Shown here piece after piece: positions 44,363-59,384 of a DNA stretch of 64,000 nt. A program made the translations under genes and the position numbers. Source of the DNA: Paulownia fortunei (Eukaryota > Streptophyta > Magnoliopsida > Lamiales > Paulowniaceae); contig CM033110.1 of the NCBI GenBank assembly GCA_019321725.1, forward strand, positions 22,313,210 to 22,377,209, in the 5' to 3' direction. Position 1 is the stretch's first letter. Every line of letters begins with the position of its first letter. Under the pieces are notes generated by a model that was not told where the DNA came from, made no database searches, and saw only the letters and a list, made by a program, of their open reading frames with translations.

Positions 44363-46336
44363 TTAACAGCACCGAGGCCAACAGGAGAACCAAGAAAACC
44401 ATCTTGTCATGGAAGCTTTACGAGTTGCTTTAGAAACTTGTGATTGCAACTGTGGTTTCTCAGGTTTCTCTGTGACCCCCTTCAACGAGCCAGTCTTTCC
44501 ACCATCACTCACCAATCTGAGATCAAAAAACAAATTGGTCAAATAAAATTCTGTTTAATAATTCTAGCAATCTAATCCAGTGAATGATCACATTATCATG
44601 CAGTGGTAAGACCATAGTCGAAGCAGAAGTAAGAAGCCAACTTGATCACAAACTCATGAAGGACTGTAAGCTCACTTAGACCAGATATGATGAAGACAAC
44701 AGGAGACCCACAACAGGAAATGCATATTATTTAAGGAGGTATTTTGGCAATCATCACTAGAATATACTAATCAGAATTATGTTGAGAATTGAAAAGGAAG
44801 GGAAGTGTTAAACTGGCTCAGGATAAATAGCTAAAATCCCCAATACACTTTTAAATAGCAGAGCACAAATGTACAGAGAGAATTCATTTGGTTAAGAACA
44901 ATGCTTGGCAGCTCTTTCTCCAACAATATCGACAAGAATATACATCTCGGGTCATATGTGGTTTAATATCAAATTTATAGGTTGCATCAGTAAGTAAGAA
45001 TTTGGAAATGGAAGCTGGGGCGATCCAGTATGCACATCACTGTAAATCAAGGAAACACGTCAATTCATCTTCAGAGACTGGAATCACAACCAGAGCAGAT
45101 TCTCAAATCTCATCCAGTATGCACATTACTATACTCATTCACACATGAACTCTGGTTTAGTTACCTGATTTTAGATGTGACTGTCAACAAGTCTTTCAAG
45201 TTTGTGTTTATGTGCATTCCACTAGTGTGAAAGGCTTCCAGGTAATGAATTTCTTAAATGAGAGCATAAGCTGGTCTATGTGTGTTCAGTTATTAGCCCT
45301 TTCTAACCTGAGACACCAATATACCTAATGCAGAACTCTAAACAATATCTTACACTGGGAAAGCAAAAGAGCTGCTGCTGTTTCCACTCTCATCAGAAAG
45401 GCGAGGGTTGCTTGTCGAAGTGCGAGGGGTACTTGATGAAGTAAGAGTAGTCTCAGCAGGCAGAGGTCCTTTAAAATCTGGTGCATTTGTGGTAGCAGCA
45501 GGAAGATGAACTACCTCAGCAGGGGCCATCTTTTCCTTCGCATGATTTTCCATAGTTGCCCCAGGGTCACCCTTCAGTCTATTATGGGAATCCGCCTTTT
45601 CAAGTCTAGAAACCTTGCCTGACGTTACACTACTTTCTTCATGTGCTGGTACTTCTATAACTGGGGGAAGGGTGGCAGGGAGGCTACTGAATTCATTAGA
45701 TTTGGCTTCAGAAACATAAGGAAGAAAAGAATGCGACTTGTTCCATTCATCGAGCCTGGAAAGTTCTCCAGACTTCCCAAACAGAATTGCATTATCTTGA
45801 GAGAAACTATTGTTTCCCATATGAATGCTGAATAATGACTCATTTGAGGCAACACTCCACTCTGAAGGATTTGTAGCTTTAGTAGAAAATATAGATGCAG
45901 GAATACGATTTGGATCATAACCGGCAGGCTGTCTCATTGTCTGGACTGGAGGAGATTTCAATTGTGATGCAGTGTTGTAGATGCTCGAATCTGGAGAAGC
46001 AGTTGACAGTTCTGGTGATAAGTGATCCCCATTCCCGGCAGGTGGAGATGCACTTAACATGCTCCACTGAGGTGTCTGAGTATCAGGTGAAGAAACATAC
46101 TCTGGCCCAGATAACGAGTTTCCATCAAATTTAGATTTGGCAGAGGAATCATCAAAAGGACCCTTTTCACCAATATCAAATTGCAATGAAGAACTAGAAG
46201 AGGATGAAGAAGATACAGAAGAAGCAGATGAAAAATCTGGAGTCTTTCCTTCCAGAAATATTTTGCCATCTTCATACTTAACCTCAGGGTTTTTCTTTAC
46301 ATGCTCAATGCTTCCTTTCCCATGTTCAGATTCCAT
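44363..46336 (-). CDS. Ser-rich plant protein with Trp/Cys-rich C-terminus
   Basis: Two coding exons, 45354-46336 and 44363-44516, 378 aa. The first exon reads into a stop three bases past AGT, but a strong donor (CCAGT/GTAAGA) just before it joins in phase to the acceptor CTCAG/ATTGG. That adds about 50 residues ending WFSWFSCWPRCC. What can be seen: a charged start (MESEHGKGSIEHVKK), a long serine run, PNRIPASIF, EWSVASNESLFSIHMGNNSFS, and SP/TP sites, with little predicted order. I have seen similar PNRIPxSIF and EWSVASNESLFSI motifs in uncharacterised plant proteins but know no function. The Cys/Trp tail could be a lipid-attachment or membrane contact site; this is inference. The 5' UTR is probably split, since AG/GTATGT near 47197 is a good donor and GTGCAG near 46374 a good acceptor. 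Confidence 0.72.
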
Positions 46337-48087
46337 AGCTCATATCAGACATCAAATAACCGATTGTTAACTGCACAGTGAATGGACAAAGGATCAGAAT
46401 TAGTAATCGAACTACAGCAATGAGAAGTTGCAATACATTTATCTGATAGTGTTTAATTAACAGATTCCAACATTCATAAATTTAAAGTTTGTCCCTTTCT
46501 CAACCCTATGTTTTTCCACATAGGGTAGTAGCCATGAATAACTTTTTACTGGTTCAAAGAAGAGTAAGTGCAACAAATTTCTTAGAAGCTTAAAACTACT
46601 AAAACTTTACGCCTGTGAATCCCTTATACATCAATTTGTTCAAACTATCATTTCAGAAACCAGAAAACTCTTTAGAAACATGCTAGAAATCACAAAACAG
46701 TGACAAGGAAAAGAATGGATCAGATGCCTCTCATATATATTCCATCCTAAGTGACACAGACAAAATTAATGGAAGCATCAAATAATTACCTATTGCCTGT
46801 AATGCAGATGGCACAGCAAGAAATTGGACATAACTCTCGTTTTTTAAGGTCAGGTATGATGATATGCAGATGGTCCTTCTAAAGGTTACTAATAAGAATG
46901 CAGTTTGGTGGTCCTTTCCAAGGTTATGAGGGAATAATTTAAGCTACCTATGTAACAATAATTTGCTAGATAGGATTAGAAGATCATTGATCATTAAGAC
47001 AGGACAATGTTAAACAGAGCACGAATCCTATGCAATTAAAACATCCCTTTATTAGGATCTCAAGCATTTGAATCCCTCTGATTGGTTATTTCTTTCTTTC
47101 AAACGAAAGGGTTTTTGTTATTCTGTTTCAAATGCTTGAGATCCTAATAAAGTCAATTGTATGTAAAACAGAAAACACCAAAATTATTAGACATACCTAA
47201 ATCATGAAACTGAACGAATCAACAATCCAGTTTCCCATGATAAGGTTTTTTCTTTTTGTCTAGAAGCCAAATTAAGGGATCACACCAAACAAAACCTCGG
47301 ATTAAAACCACAGAAATGTGCATCAAGAAATGGTGCAAGTTTCAGTGATAGAAAAATGTGATGCAAATTAGGGCACGGGAAAGGGGGTTAATTTTAGGGT
47401 TTATTCTTGGAAGAAAGTGTTTGTCGAAAAGGAGGGCCAAGCATCCATTTCGGACATTCTGATTAGCTTTGAATTGAGACCAACTATATATGTTTCAATA
47501 TGGAGTTGTCACCGGTTACTTAATTGAATTTGAGTTTAAATTGACCCTAAAATTTAGGAAATATTTTTTTTATAATTGATGATATAACTGAATATATGTT
47601 TGAGGGTTTCAACGTCTTTTCACTTTTCTACAACAATTAGATGGCAAAATTAATAAATTACATCCACTTTTTCATCAAAGCAATGAGTCTTGAAGCACGA
47701 ATCCAACCTCAACGGGATCAGCATTCTTGTAATAAAATCAGAACAGCCCTCAAGAAAATAATCAAAGTAGCATAACATCTAACATCCGTGGCATGAACAT
47801 GTATGCTCTTCATTACAAGAATTTCTGAATTATCTTAAATCTTAAAACAAATTACAATGAAATTATCAGATGATGACTCTCTGACCAAGGTATTTTTCGT
47901 AAATATGTTGACAGGAGAGGGCAGGTGATAAAGAAAAGTAAGGTTAAAATTTGGTATCATCTTATCTGTTATATTTCTTGTCTATCCCCTCTGCTATTTT
48001 AAAGCACTGCTGCTATTCCTCAATTCTCGTAGTTTTTCCTTTACAAAGAGCATACATCAAATACTCTGGCGAGTGTTGTCAGAATTA
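46337..48087. other. Leader introns and bidirectional promoter region
   Basis: The region separates the minus-strand Ser-rich gene from CRR7 on the plus strand. The left part is probably spliced 5' UTR of the Ser-rich gene, and the right part holds the divergent promoters. It contains the 26-bp perfect inverted repeat listed separately. Confidence 0.5.
47047..47152. repeat. 26-bp perfect inverted repeat with 54-nt loop
   Basis: Arm 47047-47072 (begins CTTTATTAGGATCTC) and arm 47127-47152 are exact reverse complements. The spacer can pair further in part (CTTTC/GAAAG). It lies in a probable leader intron of the Ser-rich gene. It could be a small foldback transposon or a hairpin RNA. No target duplication is obvious. 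Confidence 0.85.
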
Positions 48088-48706
48088 ATGGAAGGCACTT
48101 TGGAGAAGTTGATATTAAGCAGTAAAATTCAAATTTTTCTGGGCACCCTCCATCCACAATTTGCCACACAAGCTACCCAGTTTCCTGCAATTTTATCTGA
48201 ATCGAAGGCAGAAACTATTTTCAAGTGGTCGAGTCCTTCACTTTTCCACAAAGGGATTCAAGGAAACAGCCAAGTTCCAGGCAATCTACTTAAGGTAACT
48301 TTACACACACACACACACCCCAAACACCCACACACACACACATATATGTAGCTTGAGTTGTCAAGTCCAAGTCTCGAATAGAATTCCTATTTTTACTTGA
48401 ACCAATCTTTTTTGGTATACTCATTTTCATTAGGTTTGTGCTGTGAGGAGGAGAAGAGCAAATATAGAAACTGATACTTATGTATTGATGGAACCTGGCA
48501 AGAATGAAGAATTTGTATCCGAGGACGAACTGCGTGATAGGTTGAAAGATTGGCTAGAGAATTGGCCCGGCAACACCCTACCACCTGACCTTGCAAGATT
48601 TGATACAATTGATGATGCTGTTCAATACCTAGTAAAGTCTGTCTGTGAACTGGAAATTGATGGTGATGTTGGATCAATTCAATGGTATCAAGTTCGCTTG
48701 GACTAA
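48088..48706 (+). CDS. CRR7: CRR7, chloroplast NDH complex assembly factor
   Basis: Two exons, 48088-48294 and 48434-48706 (CTTAAG/GTAACT ... CATTAG/GTTTGT), 159 aa. The first exon is a Ser/Gln/Phe-rich, acid-poor presequence that fits a chloroplast transit peptide. The second begins VCAVRRRR and carries the conserved domain (DUF3571-type): [54 protein letters not shown]. In Arabidopsis CRR7 is needed in the stroma to assemble subcomplex A of the chloroplast NAD(P)H dehydrogenase-like complex for cyclic electron flow. The start is the first ATG in frame. The intron contains an AC microsatellite near 48305-48343. The gene converges with the small S/T-P-rich gene, stops about 240 bp apart. Confidence 0.87.
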
Positions 48707-48947
48707 ATAGATTTTTGTGTTTGTTCATAAACTTATGGAACAGACAATGGATTTACTTTATATTATGCGTACCAAGTTTTTATCTTTATGTTCTTGTCAT
48801 GGTTAGATATAACTTTAATTGCAGATGAAGCAGAGTGAAACCTTGTGAAGTTCACTTAGTTTTACAGAAATGTTCGGAAGATTACAAAAACCAATACATG
48901 TACACCTCCCATAAACAACAAGAACAAAGACCAATAGCTCATCAACT

Positions 48948-49478
48948 TCAACACTTGTCAATTTGGAACAATCCAAATTCCTGAAGTTGTAGGTCTTGAA
49001 TCTGCAAAGTCAAAATTCAGAAATGAATACAGTGTCGTCAGATATCAATAATAGAAGAACTACGAAATCGTGCTCTGATATCTTGGGGTCGATCAAATTT
49101 TCAAGATTCTTGAATGAGTTAGTACCTTAGGCTGATTAGCAGCAGAGGGTGGCAAGAGCTTGCTGCCCTTTCTACTTCTAGCAAGAATTCCTCTGGTAAC
49201 AGGTGACATCATTTGATCAGTAGGGCTAGTGTAACTGCAAAAATCAAATTGACCATTTCACCTACTAAAATTCCTTAAACAGAATAAAAAAGATGTGTAT
49301 AACTTGAAAATTTATGGTACCTTTCAGGGTATTTGAGTGCCTTGGGGACCTTAAGCCGGTCGGGCGTGCCGTTTTTGCCAGAATTACAGGAGGTGGGGCG
49401 TGGTGTATTTTGGTCAGGAGTGTTGTTTTCTGCATCAACAGTGGGGACTTTGGGAGGGGTTTGAAGTATTTTGTCCAT
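48948..49478 (-). CDS. Small S/T-P-rich protein of unknown function
   Basis: Three exons, 49321-49478, 49126-49234 and 48948-49001, each with good GT/AG borders and in phase, 106 aa. A stop codon lies in frame nine codons before the ATG, fixing the start. The protein begins MDKILQTPPKVPTVDAENN and has at least six Ser-Pro or Thr-Pro sites (TPPK, TPDQ, TPRP, TPDR, SPTD, SPVT), then MSPVTRGILARSRKGSKLLPPS, and ends QEFGLFQIDKC. No domain or membrane segment is evident. Proline-directed phosphosites and basic patches suggest a CDK or MAPK substrate, possibly nuclear, but I do not recognise the family. Confidence 0.68.
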
Positions 49479-49599
49479 TGAGTTGGTTTGCAAGTAATTC
49501 AATCAATCAAAATTTAGTTCAAGAGAATTTGAGTTTTTGTGGAGAATTCAAGTGATATTTAATAGAAGTGTAGAGATAAGAGGAGAGTTCATGCCTCAT

Positions 49600-50890
49600 T
49601 GAGTTGCCAAAGCTGACCGTTTGGTGGGTGGGGGTGGGGGGGTGTTCGCTTCAACGGTCGATTCTTTGTGGTGGTGTCAAAAGCCAAGAAAAAAGAAGGT
49701 CATGCGAAACCCAACGGAAACATGTTTTCATGTTCCTCGTCAAGTGGTCAAGCGGACACACTCAAAAAACACACATTAAAGAATTCTTGTTTTTTTTTTT
49801 TTTTAGACTTTTAAATTTTTTAGTTAAATTTCCTTTTCTTTGTTGTGGATGATTCCAGAGTAAGGGAATTATTCATTATTTTTTATTTATTTGTTGGTCA
49901 TAAGCAAATTAATATATTTTTGATATGAAAAAAGTAACCAATAGCCTAGCCCCTATTTGTTTTATATTTATCTAAATTTTAGTCAAACATGATAATGCAA
50001 AATAATTTGACTCTCTACCTCAATTTGGCATCATGATGGACAATTGACCATTTGGAAAATTTATAGTCTTAATAATTTCTTCAAAAGTTATAAATATATT
50101 ACCCTTTTGATCCGAGAAAACAACAATACATTCTTGATTTACAGATTACACATTGAGTAGGACTTAGAAAAGCCCTTATATTCATGAAGATCCATTTCCT
50201 CCTTTAAAATGGTTGGCCCAAATTAAGCCCATTGTTTACTTCTCAGTGGGCCGGACCTTTAAACCTTTTCCTATTTGTCAAAATATTTAATGGCAATAGG
50301 TGGTGTCATATTCATCAGATCCAATAATTTATTCTCTAAATTTTTTTGTATAGGACTAATCACACAGCCCACTAATATAGAATCTATAAAAAAGTAATAC
50401 TCATTATTTTATTTTTATTTTTATTTTATAAAATATCGTGTATTATTGATATGTTGTTAAAGAAAAAAAATAAAAAATAGTATTTTTGTATGGTTGGGTT
50501 CAACTGACTTTAGCCACATTGAAATTGCATTTGTCTTGTGATTATTAATTCTATTTGAAAATTTGGAGTGTAGAACAATTACTTGGTAAGTATAAATTCA
50601 TTCTTATGCTATACAACGTTGTTTATATAATCATAGATTTATTACCTCCCCTTTTTTGGAAAGAAAATATTGTATTAAATACACTTTTAAAAAAAAATCA
50701 ACGTAATTAGTTCCTCTGTATAACAAGGGGGATTATTATCATAATTAAAGAGGTGATTATTAGCATTTTCCCAAAATCATATGTAAGGGCTATAGTGCTA
50801 GAGTATTCAGTTTCTCATTTTTTATATTGTAATAAAAAAATAACTCTCGATTATTTTTTTAAAAAAGGATGATTTTTTTCATATATATAT

Positions 50891-50965
<75 letters not shown>

Positions 50966-51141
50966 ATATGTATATATTAGGCTAGGATTTTTTTTTATCT
51001 TTTAACACAAGTTTTGTGAATTTTTTGATTTAATTGTAGTATAAATGAGGTCTTTGTCAAAGATTTAAATTTCACGAAATTGTAGATACCAAAAATCTGA
51101 ACTTTAAAGAGATGGATGCAAATAACTTTTGTACATATGTA
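49600..51141. other. AT-rich intergenic region
   Basis: The left end holds the promoter of the small S/T-P-rich gene. A TA then TG compound microsatellite sits at 50881-50964. No gene recognised. Confidence 0.55.
50881..50964. repeat. (TA)n(TG)n compound microsatellite
   Basis: About 27 TA units with one interruption, then about 14 TG units. Confidence 0.9.
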
Positions 51142-52346
51142 AAAAATAATGGGTAAATTTCACTTTATCCCCCTATATTATTGATGAATATTATTTTACT
51201 TTTTGTGCTATCAATTTTCTTACTTTACCCTTTTTGTACTTTTACTATGTCTCATTTTATCTTCTTTTACTTTTTTTTGTCTCAATTTACCACTATATAT
51301 TTTTAAAAAATAACTAAATTATCCTTATCTATTACTTATAGTAATATTAATTTAAAATATTATAAATTTAATACACTTGTATTTAAATATTAATAATTCT
51401 TTTAACTTAATTAACTAATACTTAATATTAAATTTATTTCATATTTTATTGTACTTATTTTAATGGCTATTATTTTATTAACATAGTTTATATTAAATTT
51501 GTATAACGTAGGGGTTTTTTATTAGCTAATACATTTTACTTATAAATTTACTACTTATCATAAATATAAAAAATGTATGATATATTTTCAAATTATATTT
51601 TATTAAATAAGTAAAATATAACTAATAATTATTTTATTATTAATGAAATTATCAAAATTTAATAAAACAATGTTAAATACAAGAAAGTCATTTTTAGGTT
51701 TACTTTAAATAGTATTAAATAAGTTATAAATAGTCAAATTATCCTAACTTGATGAATACTATGTTTAAAATAACTTAATGAATACTTTCCTAAATTTAAA
51801 AACATAGTCATTTTAGAAATTAATTTTATTATTATTACTTAATTATAATATCTATATTTGAATTTAACATATTTTCTATGAAATTATGATAATTTCATTC
51901 ATAAATATTACTAATATTTTATGTATTTAATAAAATATTTTTTTAAGATTTATAGTCAGTAAAAAATTCATAAGTAAAAGCGTATTAGATAATAAAAAAT
52001 ATCCTACTATATACTAATTTAATAGGAACTATGTTATATTATAAGATATATATTAAAATTTAAGTATAAGAAATTTTTAATAAATCTAATATTAAGTATT
52101 AATTAATCAAGTTGAAAAAATATTAAAATAAAAATACAAATATATTAATATCAATCTATTTTAAAGTAATTTTACTAAAAATAATAGGTAATGACATTTT
52201 AGTTATTTTTTAAGTGTAGAAGGAGGGGTAAAGTAATATAATGAGAATATAAATGAGTAAATTGAGATAAGATGAGAATATAAAAAAGTAAAATAAAAAA
52301 ATTAAAAACTTAAGAGGATAAAACGAGAGATTAACCCAAAAATAAT
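51142..52346. mobile_element. Mutator-like long-TIR element with 9-bp target duplication
   Basis: The element body is 51151-52337 (1187 bp). It starts GGGTAAATTTCACTTTATCC and, read from the other end, GGGTTAATCTCTCGTTTTAT. The similarity of the two arms goes on for several hundred bases, for example AAAAAATAACTAAA and TAATACTTAATATTA in both arms. It is flanked by identical AAAAATAAT (51142-51150 and 52338-52346). A 9-bp target duplication with long inverted termini is the Mutator (MULE) signature. No coding sequence is inside, so it is non-autonomous, almost a fold-back. Confidence 0.85.
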
Positions 52347-55300
52347 ATCACCATAATTCATGAAATTAAGGAGTAATTTCAAAGCAAAAACTCTTTTAAT
52401 ACTCATTGACAATACGTTAACAATAAAATAAATGAAAGGAGTAGGGCTAATTAGCCATCTCACACAGCACAGGTGCCTAATTCTTTTTAGAGATTAATCA
52501 GGATACGAAATAAATAAATAAATCTGATAGCTTGTTTGTCTTGAGCGAGGAAAACAAATTTGATAATTTGACCTTCTGTCCTGTTTTCCTGGCCATAAAA
52601 CAAGGAGCACCACTCAAATATGCATATATTTATATATCTATATATCTATATATAAAATATCATCACCACTCAAATTTGGCTATCGTATTTTTTTTTCTCT
52701 ATTTTTATTTTTTCAAAATAAAATTAAATATACATTATATTTTTTAATACACACATTCTCCCATAATATCTTGGGTTCGAATCTCACCAAATATTATAAT
52801 AACTTTTTTCACATTAAAAGTAATATAATTTGTTAGAAATTTTAATTATACTTAATTAATGATATGTTCTTGTGATGAATTATATAATAGACAGCTCTCT
52901 TTAAAAAAAAATCTAAAATTATTAAATTATATGTAAAAACATCATTGTAAATGAGTCGAAAAACAGTATACCAATGTCCCTAAAAAAAATGAATACCAAT
53001 GGGCACAAAAAAAAGAAAATATCCAGATTTTTTTTTTTATAAAAAAAAAAAAAAACAGACCTCTTGGAAAGCCAGTTACTATATAGTCAGTGGAACAACG
53101 GTATTATGACTTGATATTTTAATATTTCTCATCAAAAATTCCAACATTGGATGGATGGATGGATGTTGTGTTGAACTGATGGGAGCAGATGTACTGTTGA
53201 GCACTTTTAAAACAATGTAGTTTGGTCAACAGCACTGCAGAATGATTGGACTTTTCCAATATTTTGTAATTCACACCATATTTTATCATCAACTCTACAA
53301 AACAAAGACAAAAAATAATAATAATAATTATAAAACAAACAAACGATGTACAAATTAATAATAATAAAGTAGTTGCATCTGAGAAGCTCTTTTCTTGTGT
53401 GTCTGAAATCTCAAACTGCAGCACTTGCAGATTACCAAGAGTACTGAACCAGAGATTTGGTTGAAAGGAGAAGGCTATGGCAACAAGAAAAAAAGAAACT
53501 TTCATTAAAATATATGGAGAAATTATCGACTTCACGAAAATCATAATTGTTAGTTCATTTCTGCTTATGTTGGTAGGGAAAGAAAATTGGTCCAGTATGG
53601 AATGGAAGTGGCTGTCTGAATTTATTTTGACAATGAAACGTTTCGAGCATTTCAAGGCTTTTGCAGGTTTTACTCAGGATAGACAATTCCACAATTAATG
53701 TCTCATTGACCAAATAAAAAATTACCAAAAAATGTTTCTTATTTATCAAATAAAATTTGATCATGAGCACATAAAATTCTTGTTTCTTTTTTTTTTTTAA
53801 AAAGTAATGATTATATTATTATATTAAAATGTTAATAAATAACTAATTCATTGCATTCATCAATATACCTTTTTTTCTTTCTTGATTGAAAGGCATGAAG
53901 TCTATATATTAATCAAACATGAATGAAATAAATATGTTGCGTAGTAGTCAATTTTCTTGGTAATGAAGGTAGGTCGTGCTCAAGATTTATTATATGCGAT
54001 GATTTAGGCAAGAGCTGAATTTTTTCTTATGCATGTAACTGCTAATTAAGTCAGTTCTATAAAAAAATTTAATAGATTTCTTTAAAATCCAGAAGAAAAA
54101 AATAAAATTACTTTGACTAGTTGAGGACATCATTCTTGGACTGGGAGCCATCAGCCCATCACCATGGAAAATCCTTGACAAAGTATTATTTCAATTGGTG
54201 TTTGGCGTTGATAACATATTTTATCATATATTTATATAATATATATATATATATTTAAAATGTGATGAAAAATAGTGTACACAATCGGTGTTTGGCTATA
54301 AATATTGGGCACTTTGCTATTTTAATGTGTTTTTTTTATTATTTTTTATCGTTTGATCATATGATTCATATTCCCTATATATGTTAACTTAGAATAAATA
54401 TGAAAAAAATCAATTATATATGTACACATATATACGTATGGAGAACTGGAAACTTTCAAAACTTGAAGGAACTGTGGTAGTTGTATATAGTAACTGAAAG
54501 GGAAAAGGGATGATGATATACCATACTAAATTTGGAAGCAGAGAAAGGAAAAGGTGAGTTGGAAATAAAGAGGAGGGTTGGCTGTGATGTTGATAAAAAA
54601 CTATACAATTTTTCTAAATTGGGGTTTGGGGATAAGGTGGGTTTGGGCATGACAATATTAATCTCAACCATTTTGTAAGATAAATGCAAAATCCAAAAAA
54701 TCCATCATCAGGGATTTCATCACAATTTGTCCACAACCTTTTGCCATTTTAAGAAACTAATCACGCCTTCCTTGCCTAAAGGGAACTCTACACAAACTTT
54801 GTACAAAAAATAAAAAATAAAAAGGCAAGTTAATACGGGATTGGATTAGAATGGGCGTCAGTTCAGGTAATTCAAAATCGGGAATTTCAAATTCGATTGG
54901 ATTGGGTTGGAATCCGAAGTATCCGACCCAAATACCCACCCTTAGATTGATTGGATGGCGTGCTTGTGTCATGTAATTAATGAAACAACTAATTTTGTAC
55001 TTGCATTTCATAATAGAATAATAGAATATATGAAATCTAAAAAATAAATGTGGCTATATTAGTTATGTATCTTATACAATGAAGATGGCGTACAATAAGT
55101 TAATAATTATTACAAGCAATGAGGAGAGAGGACATGCAGCGGGGAATTGTGTAGATAATACAACTGTGTATATTCAATTGGATCGATGAAGACAATCAAA
55201 TAGTGAAGTTGGTCAATATCTCTCGCTGCATTATTGAAAAAATAATAAGAACATGATGGACTTATTAATGGAAATGCTTCATCGGCAGCTTAACTCAAAC

Positions 55301-55820
55301 TAAATTTTCAATTAAAATTTCGACTTTTTTTTTACATTATATACGTAATATACATAAATATATTTCTTTATTTTTGTGTGCAGCGTGCCCCCACTTTGTT
55401 TAGATGTTATTGTAAAATTCCAATAGCATGAAACATTATGGTAGGGAATTGGAGAAATTTATACACATGGAAACTTAGCTTAGGTGACATCTAGTGCATA
55501 ATAAATACTACTTAAAAAATAATTATAACAATTCTTTTGGGATATATTTGTCTCATAGCACATTAATTCCACTTATCTACTATACATATTTGTCTTGTGT
55601 CTATATTTTTTTTAGATGGAAAACTTAATTTGGTTGAGTTCAGCTAATCAAATAAAATGTAGCATTTACACTTGTATCATGATTAATCAAACTTTTTTTT
55701 TTTACCATGAACCAACAAAATAAAATATATACTATCAGTCACCTAATAAATAAGTTGGTGCACATTGATGACATCATAAAATTGCCCTCCACCCAATGTT
55801 CTCTATCTCTATCTCTCTCT

Positions 55821-55872
<52 letters not shown>

Positions 55873-56002
55873 GTATGTATGTATTGAAGCTGATCACAAC
55901 ACCCACCTCTTAACTTCTAATAGTACAGGCAACAAGGGGGGAAGCATTCATTTTATCTTTGTAAGATATAGTTGCAGCTGTTGTAGCGACTTCTTAAAAG
56001 CC
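52347..56002. other. AT-rich intergenic region upstream of the SCPL gene
   Basis: No gene recognised. A somewhat less AT-rich patch at about 53110-53700 has open frames on both strands but no family resemblance. A B-box-like gggttcgaatctcacc near 52772 lacks an A box. An AC/AT microsatellite at 55823-55872 lies about 130 bp before the SCPL start and may be in its promoter or leader. Confidence 0.5.
55823..55872. repeat. (AC)n(AT)n microsatellite
   Basis: About 16 AC units followed by about 8 AT units, close upstream of the serine carboxypeptidase gene. Confidence 0.88.

Positions 56003-59384
<3,382 letters not shown>

Noticed and set aside
52766..52790. Second SINE or tRNA fragment (gggttcgaatctcacc)
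   Set aside because: Only a B-box-like string; no A box, poly(A) or target duplication visible.
53119..53655. 178-codon minus-strand frame with hydrophobic stretches
   Set aside because: The hydrophobic runs come from AT-rich repeats (ataataataat); no signal, domain or splice context supports a gene.
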